A program made the translations under genes and the position numbers. A model generated the notes under the pieces. The model did no database searches and was not told the DNA's origin. It saw nothing but the letters and a program-made list of their open reading frames with translations. Positions 24,701-37,400 of a stretch of 64,000 nucleotides of DNA are shown here, piece by piece (the first letter of the stretch is position 1; each line of letters begins with the position of its first letter). The DNA is taken from assembly GCA_963989385.1 (NCBI GenBank), contig OZ022499.1, positions 52,875,757 to 52,939,756 of the forward strand. The letters are read 5' to 3'. The DNA comes from Ctena decussata. Taxonomy: Eukaryota; Mollusca; Bivalvia; Lucinida; Lucinidae.

Positions 24701-27700
24701 AGATTAATGCCGGAGAACTCGTTGAATGACCATGTAGTGTTTATACACTGATTGCACTGAAATATCGTTAAGGCGGAAAATCGACGTAAATTTGTTGATC
24801 GTGATCAGACACCACGGTATTATCAGGGTCTACACTTTGCAAAGGCAGTTTATGATCTTTATTGTTTGAGTAGTTCCATGCTATGAGGCGCAGGGGATTA
24901 CTGAGTTAAGAATTTTTGGCATGCTTGTAGTTTTCTATACATTCAACTTTTATTTAACAGACAAAACCGTTGCTGGTGAAGGACCACATGAAAAATATCG
25001 TCGAAAGGCCATAAAAGTTTCCTCAGAGAGTTAGATAGGTCCAACTGTTTATGTAGCAAAATTATTGAAGCTAAGAAGGTTGTCAGAATGCCTCGGAGAA
25101 ACTCTCCTATAAAATAATATCATATGATCCGATACTGTCGCACCTGATTCGTTACTGTTGCAGGACCCTCCTGTAAGTCTGCATAGGTTATCTGCCCTTT
25201 AAGGAACAAATTTCGTAAATATTTTGACATGGATAGACAGAAGGGATATTTTGCAATTGTTTTGTATCATAACATACATACTTTTAGCTTTCACATACAA
25301 CAAAACGGGAGTTTTATTGAACTTGATCCAATACTGTCGAGTCCACTGTAACTATACACGGCATTACAGGTATGAGATTTTATCTCAGATGATATTTCCA
25401 AGTCGGAACTCGAGCCTTCGCACATTTTATTCAGTGCACAGTCTGCTTTTTTGTTTCAAAATCCTGAAGGAGAAACAAAAGTGTTGTCTGAGAGAACTGA
25501 AAATGCTTTGATCAGACTCCGCATGTCTGCGCACTGGTAGCCCCTGTATGGGCATATGCATTTGTAAACGCCTTAGGCTCATGGCTAATTTTCTATCTTA
25601 GCTCCCCTGAGCCAAAAACTCCTGTTCAGTTATATTCGACCGGCCTCCGTCCGTCGAAAAAAAATCAAATAACATCTCCTCTGAAACTATGAGACCCTTT
25701 ATGACCAGATTGGATGGGAGGACGATGACTAATTTTTTTTGTGTGGCATTCTTCAAGTGTTTTGATTGCGAAGGCATCAAAATTAACTGCTCAGTAGACG
25801 TAAGGCTGGAAAAGCTGAAACTTGTCAGCTTTGTAGGATAAGCCAATCCGTCCCCAACAATTCTCCTCACCTCGATATAGTCACGCGCGGTACTGAAAAT
25901 TCAGTTTTTGGATGTAGGGTAGTATAAAGTTTGTAAAAAATGACCGCACTTATATTTCTTTGATTTTCCTACAAAATATATCAAAAGATTTGTAAGATAG
26001 TGTAGAATACTAGGATAACACAACATTTTTGACTTAAGATCCGTGCTTTAAGAAAAACGTAGAAAACTGAGTAACATTTTGCTCATTTTCTCTATTTTCC
26101 CTATATACTATTAGGAAATGATGGCCATATCAATCAGAGCAAAAATGACCGCATTAAATGTAAACTTAAAATTTTGAAAAAAATATCTATGTGCAGCTAA
26201 AAAAGAGCACTATATTGACCTAACACAACATTTTTCATTTTTTATTCAGGGAAGACAAAAAAAAAAGAAAAACTGTCAATGTCCTATCTAATTCAATGCT
26301 ATTTCAAGCTCACGCGATATCGTCGTTTACAGGTAGATTATACGGGGCTGAGGAAAAAAGTTGCCCATGCGGTGGAATTTGATTTTACCACTGACTGTCA
26401 GTGGGAAAGAGAAAATCAGCTGTAGATGCCATAGCGCTGCAGATATAATGACGAACCTTTTACAGAAATTTCCGTTTTGTTTCCAGTTGGTCTAGACCTT
26501 TGGTTAAAATGGGGACTTGGAAGTTATCGGTATATTTTATTTTGTGCTTAAGTTATTTTGCTTTGTATCTGTAACACTGTTTTATGTACATGTATTTGGT
26601 TTGTTAGTGAGTGTTACCTGTATTTCATGGTCCAGTGATTTTTGCTGATTGTCTTTAACACTTTTTCATGATTTTGCAGCCTGCTTTAAATAATGGTTCA
26701 GTCTGACTCTGTGACTGATCTCATTCTATTTTTGGTCAGTGTGACTATATATTATGGTCCGGAAATTTTGCTATGTATCCACAGCACGGTTTCAGGGATT
26801 TGTATCTTTTTTTGGAAAAAATGAATTGAGCTTTGAAAAATGGTTTGATCTGACACTATAATTCACCTCATTCTGTGTTCAAGTCGGATCCAGTGCTGTT
26901 TAATGGACTTCTACCATACTTTAGGCAGCGTTACATTTCCTGACATTGATTGATGTCTTACTACATCGTAGTATTTATGCTCCAGTGATTTTGTCGTATG
27001 TTTTCAACACTTGTTCATGGAATTTGCATTAAATTACTTTCCTTCTCAGGGAGCCGTACAGGACCATAATGGTCCTCTTGTTCCGTAAGTGGTTTTCAAG
27101 ACGTGTCGGAGTCTTTCACAAAAAATGTTTGAAACATTTATTATTCTGCTCCATTTTTTTCTCAGGAATACTTTGTGGGTGACATACTGAATGGCCTGTT
27201 TAGTCTTGCAGAAAACAAGGTAGGTTTCGATATATTATTAGGCGGAAGTGTATATAGGTATACCATACCTGTCAGCATAATTATTATTGCTTCTTTAAAA
27301 GGAAGAAGAGAGACGGACAGCTATGAAACAACTTAAAAATTTGAGCCGTGACACTACAAAAGCAACAAAGTGGAATGTGCGCCCAGCAAAGACTTAGATA
27401 ACCCCGTGCATCTGCCTGGTCTGATCAGTCTTCGCTGTGCGCTTACAAAAGTAGCTAAGGGTCTAATCTGAGCTCCATGCGGACAGCGAAGACTCTGAGC
27501 AGACTGGGCGGATGCCCAGACTGATCAGAGTTTTCGCTGACCGCACATGCCACTTTATTGGTTTTGTCGTGTCGCGGCGCAATTATTATTGAGTGCTAGT
27601 TCCTGATCGCAAAGCAAACAGATTTTTGCTTACAATTTCTCGAAAAGAATACAGAATACAAATTTTATTTTCAGTCGGTTTGGTATAAACATAGATAACA

Positions 27701-30700
27701 TTAGCTATGAATAGCTATTGACCGACCTAAAACATATATACACATGTTTATCACAATACATTTCAACATCACATCAACTATATTAAGAAGCTACAATTAG
27801 AAATACCCTACAATAAATATCATCCAGCAGGTTAAGAATATTAAGGTAATGACAATTACAAAGTAAACTCAACAGCATTAAATAAGGTATTAATAAAAAA
27901 AAAAAAAAGATATAATAATAATAATTATAAAGATTTTAGCACATGTATGCACTAGCACATTAAGACATACGTATTTATATTTAGAGCTAAGAAACAAAAG
28001 CAGCTAGACACAGAGCTAATGATATCATTATATAAAAGAAGGACAAAGTCAAGATTAAAGTATCAATGACAGTATACAGTAAAACATTTAAATAGCACAA
28101 AAATCACATAGTTAACTAGCAGCAGACATAAGCATAAGATAAAGCTCAATACGAAAAGAACATTAAAACAAGAGATGAGAAATGTCGCATGCCACCGTAC
28201 CTCCGCAACTCATCTTTAGTCAGAGTCAAAATGTTTAAGTGGAGGTGCGCCAAGTGTCCCTACAGAACATACAAGCTACAGCAAGGATCCTTGGGCTGAA
28301 AAGTGAGAGTGGATGACAAAAGACAAGAAGCAGAGATAAACATGCCACTAAAATGATTAAAACCTAAAACAAAAGACATAACATGGTTAGTAAGACAAGA
28401 TCACAGAAATTAAGCTAGCATCATATATAGACATAAAATAAAGCTCAATACAGCATTAAAGCAAACTATCAACACAAGCAGCAAGCAACAATAAGCAGAG
28501 CAAACTAAGCAAATCTAAGTAACAGAACAGAAAGTACAGGTGCAAGATGGTCCACTCCAGGCATTAATATGGCATTTAAAATTATTAAAATTCGAAACAT
28601 CTCTAAAAGTTTGAGGGAGGGAGTTCCAGAGTTTTGCAGCCTGGGATCGGAAAGAGTTGCACCCATACCTTGTTGTTCTTACCTGAGGAATCTCTACAGT
28701 GTTGGCATACCTAAAAGAATAAGTATTATTTTTAAAATTAACCAAATCATGTAAATAAATAGGGCCTTGTTTGTTTAAAATCTTAAACACCTCAAGAGCC
28801 ATTGTCCTCTGTCGCCTGACCTTCAATGAGGGAAGTTTAGATTTTGAAAGTAATAATTCATAGCTGGTAGAATGGTCATTATAAATGAAGCGTAGTGCTC
28901 TTTCCTGAATTTTTTCTATCTTCTTTGTATTTGTTTCCCCACAGAAATGCCAGGTGAGAGGACAATAATTGAAGTTCGATAAAATGAAGGAATAGTATAT
29001 GCTTAATTTGCACAAGTGTTTGCCGATACGTTTTAGAACATTCAGTTGTCTAGAAGCTTTTTTGCAAAGATTTGAAATATGTTCGTCAAAATTGAGTTTA
29101 AAATCAATAGTAACGCCAAGAAGTTTCACACTTTCATCGCACTCAATTCTATGATTTTCAAGATTGAAACATAATCCTTCATTTTTCGTCTTCTTTCCAA
29201 CAGCTATTGCTTGAAATTTATCCGGGTTTGCCTTCATATGGTTGTCAGAAAACAATGCAATAAGAGTGCGACTGTCCTGCTCCAGTCTATCAACCAGTTG
29301 GTCCTTACAGTCATCTGCACAAGACACCGTATTATCATCGGCATAATTGTACAGACGGCTGTCAGTCACGAAATGAAATATATCATTGATGAAGACATTG
29401 AACAGGACAGGGCCTAATATTGAGCCCTGGGGTACACCCTTGAGAATATTTTGAAAAGAGCTTTTAAAAGTACCAATTTTAACACATTGTAGTCTTTTAG
29501 ATAAGTATCTATGAATAAGTTTTAAAGCATTATCTGATAAGCCATAATGTTTCAGTTTTAACAGTAGAAGGTCATGTGGTAGGCAGTCAAAGGCCTTTGA
29601 TAGGTACATTAGTATAGCTGCAACATATTTGTTTTCATCCAAAGCTTGTTTCCAGTCCTCAATAACTCTCAAGAGTGCACTCTGACATCCATATCCAGGC
29701 CTAAAGGCAGACAAATATATATTGAAATGCTGATTAAAGAACTCAACTAGTTGCTCATTAATTGATCTTTCATATATTTTAGATATTACAGGCAATATGC
29801 TTACTGGTCTGTAGTTACTTTTGTCAAGGGTGCTGTTCTTTTTATGAATTGGGGCAACTAAGGCCTTCTTACATTCATCTGGGAACTCTGATAGTACTAA
29901 AGTATTGTTCACAAGGTCACAAATTGGCTGGATGACACTTGGTTTTGCTAGTTTTAAAATCTTAGATGATATCTTGTCGCAGCCAGTAGCTTTTTTGGAG
30001 CTTAATTTATCAATTTGTTTGCTTATAAAATTTTCATCAATAGTTTTGAAGCACAGCTCAGAGTTCACAGAGAGATTCTCCTTAATTTTAGCTATACTAG
30101 GGTGGTTTAGATCTGCAGGTTTAGAATCATTGCCTATATTATTTGCCACATTTATGTAGAAGTCATTAAATATATTGCAGATTTCCTGCTGATCTGTTAC
30201 AAGTGCCTCATTTTCATATAAAATGGTATCTTTATGTACCTGATTTCCTTTACTTGTCAAGAAGGGTTTAACAGTAGGCCAGAAGTCTTTTATTTTTACA
30301 TCCTCCTACACAACGCTCTATGAAATATTTATTTATTGACTTTCTTTTAAGGCTTGTTACAAAATTGCGTTGATGTCTGAATTTTTCCCAATTTTTAGAT
30401 GTTTTATATTTTTGAAATTTATTAAAAAGCATTCTCTTGTAATAAATGGCTTGTTTTAATGCCTTATTCATGAAAGGGGCTGCTTTAGTTAGGGTTCTTT
30501 TCTGTTTTATAGGAGCATGTTTATCTGCAGTCTCAATCAAAATATTACTGAATTTTTGGTAACTATCATTAACATTGCCACAGGCTGAAAAATTACTTAA
30601 TTTTGTCTGTAACTGAAGGTTAAAATCATCTGCATTAAACTTTTTGAAGCTTCTGTAAGCACTCCACCTTGTCTTATTTGAGGGTATGTCTAATTTAAGC

Positions 30701-33700
30701 TGACAAGCTATTAAATTGTAAACATCACTAAGGCCACAGTTAAAATTTAGAATTTTCCCCATAGAAGATGAATTGTTGGTTAAAATAACATCTAAAAGTG
30801 TCAATTTACTGTTGGCTGTAAAACAAGTAGGTTCTTTAATCATATTTGTGAGATCAAAAATATCGCATATATCTGTTAGGGTTTCACTTTTTGATTTCTC
30901 TATCATGTCATAGTTAAAATCACCCATCAGTACAAAGTTGTCATATTTTTCACTTATTTGGTCAAGTACAGGACTGATATCTTTTTGAAAGGTCTCATTG
31001 GTCACAGATGGTGGTTTGTAAGCACCACTAAAACGATGAAACTGCAATACATATAATTTGAAAGGATCAAACGTGTGAGTGCAAAGAGCAAACAACTATA
31101 AGTGTGAATGCCCCTCCTTACTATGGAAATTAAGCATATGTTAGAATATGACAAACAGATTCTATTAATGATTCAAGTAGTGGTTGCTGCTGAGCTGACC
31201 GGAAAATACGTGTATCCCAATAACACCTTCAAACGAGACAATAACCCTGCCTTGGCGTATCAAATGTACTTATCATGTTTTCAATCACGGTTTCTGGTGT
31301 GTGACAAATACATTTGAGCCGCGACACGAGAAAACCAACAAAGTGGTTGTGCGCCCAGCGCAGACTCAGACCAGCCTGGGCATCCGCCCAGTCCGATCAG
31401 ACTCTTTGCTAAGCGCTTAAAGGGTAGCTTAGGGTCTATACTACCTCCATGTGGACAGCGAAGACTCTGATTAGACTAGGCGGATGCGGAGGCTGATTTG
31501 AGTCTGCGCTGGGCGCACAACCACTTTGTTGGTTTTCTCGTGCCGCGGCTCATTTAGCATTTTATCGTATATGGGCAATTTAAGTCATTAAGTGACAAAG
31601 CTTTTCATGAGTTTATCAACAAGTTAAGGTGATGATTATCCTGGGCATCCGCCCAGTCCGATCAGACTCTTTGCTTAGCGCTTAAAGGGTAGCTCAGGGT
31701 CTAAGCTACCTCCATGTAGACAGCGAAGACTCTGATCAGACTAGGCGGATGCGCAGGCTGATTTGAGTCTGCGCTGGGCGCACAACCACTTTGTTGGTTT
31801 TCTCGTGCCGCGGCTCATTTAGCATTTTATCGTACATGGGCAATTTAAGTCATTAAGTGACAAAGATTTATGAGTTTATTAACAAGTTAAGGTGATGATT
31901 TGTGATATATACAAAAAATCCGAATAAAACCCATAAAAAATTAACGTATCTCCCTGAAAATGAGCAGACTTCTCCTTTTTGTTGTTCTCTACAGTTTACA
32001 ATACCAAATACAGGAACATGCTGTTTGAAAAAAGTGTTTTTAGCTCACCAGAGCCGAAGGCTCCGGGGGAGCTTATAGGATAGGCAGTTGTCCGTCGTCG
32101 TCGGCGTCTGTCGTATGTCGTCTGTCGTATGTCGTCGTCGTCGTCCGTCAACACTTTTAAACAACATCTCCTCTGAAGCCACTGGGCCGATTGGGCCAAA
32201 ATTTCATCTGTAGCATCCTTGGGCTGGGGGATTGAAAGTTTGTGTTTTTTATGAAAATCTGCCCCTTAGTTTGGTTGCTATGGCAACTTAGAGTTCCCAT
32301 AGACTTATAATGGGGAAAATTGAAAAATGGCATTTTCTGCCAAGCCATTGTAGAAATATTGACAAAACTTTCATAGAAATGTTCCTTGAGAAGTCTTCTA
32401 TCAGCTATATGTTTTTTGGCCCACTGCCCCTTTTATTGGTTGCCATGGAAACCAAAATGCAATCAAAAAGTAAAAAAAATACTTTAAAATTATCTCCTCT
32501 GAAACCACTGGGCCGATAAGGCCCAGCTGTCATCTGTAGTATCCTCAGGCTGGGGGATTGAAAGTTTGTGTTTTTTATGAAAATCTGCCCTTTAGTTTGG
32601 TTGCTATGGCAACTTAGAGTTCCCATAGACTTATAATGGGGAAAAATGAAAAATAGCATTTACTGCCAAGCCATTGCAGATATGCTTACAAGACTTTTAT
32701 AGAAATGTTCCTTGTGAAGTCTTCTGTTAGCCTTGATGTTTTGGGGCCCACTGCTCCTTTTATTGGTTGCCATGGAAACCAAAATGCAAAAATAATGGAA
32801 AAAAATAATTACCAAATTATCTCCTCAGAAGCCACTGGACCGATAAGGCCCAGATTTCATCTGTAGTATCCTTAGGCTGGGGGATTAAAAGTTTTTTTTT
32901 TTGAAAATCTGCCCTTTAGTTTGGTTGCTATGGCAACTTAGAGTTGCATTGACTTATAATGGGGAAAATTGAAAAATGGCATTTACTCCCAAGCCATTGC
33001 AGATATGTTGACAAAACTTTTATACAAACGTTTCTTGAGAAGTCTTCTATCAGCTATATGTGTTTTGGTCCACTTCCCTTTTTATCCCCCGACCGAAAGG
33101 TTCGGGGGATATAGTGATGAGCCTGGCGTCCGTCCGTCCGTCCGTCCGTCCGTCTGTCCGTCCGTTTGTAAACATTTTCTTGTCCGCTCTATATCTTGAA
33201 TACCCTTTGGAATATTTTCATGATACTTCACAGTTATGTAGAACAGGTCATGACGATATGACGTGTACAAGAATGGTAACTCTTGCTATTGTACTTTTTG
33301 AATTACCTCCCCTTTGGTGATTTTTTTGGCAGATTCGTGTCCGCTCTGTAACTTGAATACCCTTTGGAATATTTTCATGATACTTCACAGATATGTAGAA
33401 CAGGTCATGATGATGTGTCCCAAACAAGAATGACAACTCTTGCTTTCTTACTTTTTGAGTTATTTCCCCTTGATGATTTTAGGTGTAATTTTTTGGCAGA
33501 TTCGTGTCCGCTCTGTAACTTGAATACCCTTTGGAATATTTTCATGATACTTCACAGATATGTAGAACAGGTCATGACGATGTGTCCCAAACAAGAATGA
33601 CAACTCTTGCTTTCTTACTTTTTGAGTTATTTCCCCTTGATGGTTTTAGGTGTAATTTTTTGGCAGATTCGTGTCCGCTCTGTAACTTGAATACCCTTTG

Positions 33701-34401
33701 GAATATTTTCATGATACTTCACAGATATGTAGAACAGGTCATGACGATGTGTCCCAAACAAGAATGACAACTCTTGCTTTCTTACTTTTTGAGTTATTTC
33801 CCCTTGATGGTTTTAGGTGTGATTTTGTGTCCGCTCTATAACTTGAATACCTTTTAGAATATTTTCATGATACTTCACAGATATGTAGAACAGGTCATGA
33901 CGATGTGTCCCAAACAAGAATGACAACTCTTGCTTTCTTACTTTTTGAGTTATTTCCCCTTGATGGTTTTAGGTATGATTTCGTGTCCGCTCTATAACTT
34001 GAATAGCTTTTGAAATTTTTTCATGTTACTTCACAGATGTGTAGAACAGGTCATGATGATGTGTCGCGAACAAAAATGACAACTCTTGCTTTCTTACTTT
34101 TGAGTTATTTCCCTTTGATGAATTTAGGTGTCCGCTCCATAGCTTGAATACCTTTTGAAATATTTTCACGATACTTCACAGATATGAAGAACAGGTCATG
34201 ACGATTTGTCTCATACATGAATGACAACTCTTGCATACATACTTTGTGAGTTTATTTCCCTTTGGTAGTTTGAGCTGCTGTTTGAGACTCTGCTCCATAT
34301 CTGTATAACCCTGGCCTCCTTATACCATTTAGAATATTGATGATCATGCTGTGATATCTTATCAGTGTTCCTAACTCTCTCTGACCCTTCCACCTTTCCG
34401 C

Positions 34402-34448
<47 letters not shown>

Positions 34449-37400
34449 AAAATCCAGATTTGGATTCTTTGTCCAAATTCACTTACTAGAGAGCTCAAAA
34501 TTAGGTTTGTAGGGCTTGTACTTTAGAAGTTATTCACACATTTTGAAAGTTTAATGTATCATATGCTATATATTTATGTACATGGTGACTGTTTGAGATA
34601 TTACTTCTTTTTAGCAGTCAAGCATACTGTTTTAGTCTGAGTATTAGATAATCATGCATCTGTTAAACAGATAATGTCAATCAGAAGCATAAAAGAATGA
34701 CAATATATTACTTTTATGTGTTTTGAAGTGCACCCTTTTTACCAAGGCCCATGGGGGTCTTCAGTCGGGGGATTTGCCATCTCCTCTGATGGCTATTTTT
34801 ATTATTGGTTGTCATGGAAGCCATAAAGCAAAAGAAGGAAAAAAATTCCTTAAAAAATGATCCCTTCTGAAGCCACTAGGCCGATTGGGCTCAGATTTTA
34901 TCTTTAGTATCCTTGGGCTGGGGAAGTGAAAATATGTGTTTTTCTTTTATGAGAATCAGCTCTTTTGTTTGGTTGCTATGGCAAATTAGGGTTGCATTGA
35001 CTTACAATGGGGAAAATTAAAAAAAAATGGCATTTACTGCAATCAGAATATGGAAAACAGTCATATATTTTGTTATCAACTCAACAGACTGTGAGACTGA
35101 GACTTTGTAGTAGTATATTTTGTATTAGCCTGTACAAATGTGACAGCAGTTTTGAAAGCAATTTTGAGCTAGAGATCTGGTGAGCTTTGTGGCCCGTGGG
35201 CCTCTTGTTTATATGGAAAGATCAAAGGGTAATTTTCTGCGCAGAAATCTGAAGAATAAAACTCGTTGTTGAAAATGTACTTAGCTCTGAAGATTCTTTA
35301 ATCTATTGAAAAGAGCGTCCTATCAATTATTTGTTCCAACTCTTTCTCAAATTGTAAGGTAGACCAGGTAAAACAATAGCTTTTTCTCAAATGTCTGACC
35401 ATGTTTTGTGCATGTATACTGGTTGCATTCATTAAATACAGGTAGGGCAGTTATACTTATATCATTTTCACAGTATAAATATTACATTACAATGATCAAG
35501 ACAGGTGTGTTATTGTAATTATTCAACCTTGAAAAGAGACTCTATTGTGTATTTCAGACAAATATTTTGACACAGACTACGTCTTTTTTTTTATCTGCAC
35601 AGCCTGATAATGTGAGAAAAAATCGGAAAAAATAATTGCTAGGACGCTCTTCATTATGCATTAATTTATGTTCCGATCAAATTACATTTTTAATAACGAT
35701 GAAATTACATTTTTAATAACGATGGTCATTTTTTAGATTTTTTGCGCACAAAACTACCCTTTGATCTTTTCTTATACAAATCCATTTTAACATCAATACG
35801 TGCTGCATTTTGGGATTCAGAATTGTGCGAAACAACATAAAGAAGGCATCTGGTAAGTTTTGGGAAGATCTGTTGTATTTTCAGCATTTTTTGCAGATTT
35901 TTATCTTTGCCCCAACTCAGTGATAATCACCACCTTTAGGAACTACTCAAAATTCTCGTATTATGTTGTCAAACAGCAACGGTACTAAACATAGGTCAGT
36001 TGACACTAAATTTGCAACCTCAGGAGGATAGATTTGGTTCTTGGGTATCTGAGTTACTAGAGATCGCCTTTAATCTACTCTTGACTCAATATGCAGAATG
36101 AGCTTTTAACCCCTAAGGCGCAAAAAGAAGCAAACGACAAAATATACGTCTGCGACAGCTCATAAAAAGTTCACCCACCTTTTAATGAGAATTCAAAGAC
36201 AAGAGAGCAAACAGTGTAGATCCATATGAGGCGCCCCCAACTGGATCTACATTGTTTGCAAATTCAACTTTTTTTCATTCCTTGCGCTTGTAGGTTTAAA
36301 AATTTGTTTCAGTACTGTAAAACACTTAATATCTGCGGTATCAAAATTTTGCGGTTTCATTAAAATGGCATATTGGCGTATATTAAATTTGGCGGTCATG
36401 ATATACCATGGCTCCAGATAAGATAGAAAGTTTGATGTTAATTTGTAACAGTTTTTCTTCCTTTCCTATTTAACTATACATTGTTCCATCCTATTAGAAT
36501 CGCCTCATCTAGGCGATTCTAATAGGATGGCACAATGTATAGTTTAATAGAAAGGTATAGAAAAATCTAAATACTTAGCGAATACTCCTGTTGATCTTAA
36601 CCTCCGTTTGCGTATATGTATTTAATATTGGCGGACTTATATTTTAGCGCTCATTGCCCACCAAACCGCCAATATCGCTAACATTTAGTAACCGCCAAAA
36701 ATAACTGTTTTACAGTATGGAAATAAAGAAGTTCGCGAGGCATGGTCAGAACTGCAGCTGACGGTAGATAAAGTGTTCAGGAAAGAAACTACACAACCAG
36801 AGTTGCTTCATGGTGATTTCTGTCCCATTAATTTCGGACAAGCAGGCAATGAAACAGGTACCTCAACTGTTGTAGCTATAACTCCCCTAGGCCTGCAACC
36901 CGACCGTAGGTATTCAGACAAGCAGAACCTGACTCGGAGAAAACCAGAAGTCGACCTCACGGCACCGGGGTTATAACTCCCCATAACAGAGAATTGAATT
37001 ATTTGAGAAAGGATTATACGAGGGGGATTCAATATTTATTGCAAATAGCTTAATAACATGCACAATAGCAACACATGTCATAATCTCATATGGAGCCTCT
37101 CTGGGTCGGGGGAACGACAGTTTGTTCAAATGGTCTTAATCACATGACCAAGATGGCGGCCATGCCCATATATAGTCAGAACCCTTTTAAACTCTTCTTC
37201 TCCAGAACCAATAGGCGGATGGCCTTGACATTTTCAAATATCTCCTCAAAAGCCATTGAGCCAATTGTAACCAGGTTTCATTTACATGTAGTACCTTTTT
37301 GACGGTAAGGTCAATTTTGCTTTCTGGTGCTTTTATATGGGAAAATGCTAGAACATAAGATTTCTTGGAAACTGTTGAAGCTTTTTGCCTTAAAATTGGT

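Larger units (their letters stand above)
32042..35210 (+). mobile_element. AGCTCACC…CCTCTTGTTT element with core tandem units
   Basis: It starts AGCTCACCAGAGCCGAAGGC followed by a gtcgtcg tract. The body has units of about 325 bp (about 32160, 32485, 32815 and, after an interruption, 34846) sharing 'atctcctctgaagccactgg', 'ggctgggggattgaaagt' and 'ggttgctatggcaacttaga'. It ends with hairpin GGCCCGTGGGCC followed by TCTTGTTT. A different element (33086-34771) interrupts the third unit. Helitron-type affiliation is inferred from the end hairpin. Confidence 0.65.

Noticed and set aside
33120..33170. CRISPR-like direct repeats
   Set aside because: It is a (CCGT)n microsatellite within a eukaryotic mobile element; no spacers or cas genes.
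33364..33767. Two near-identical 78-residue ORFs
   Set aside because: They follow the 168-bp period of a tandem array and have no coding signature.
34211..34498. Glycine-run ORFs
   Set aside because: Translation of the C35-A14 homopolymer.
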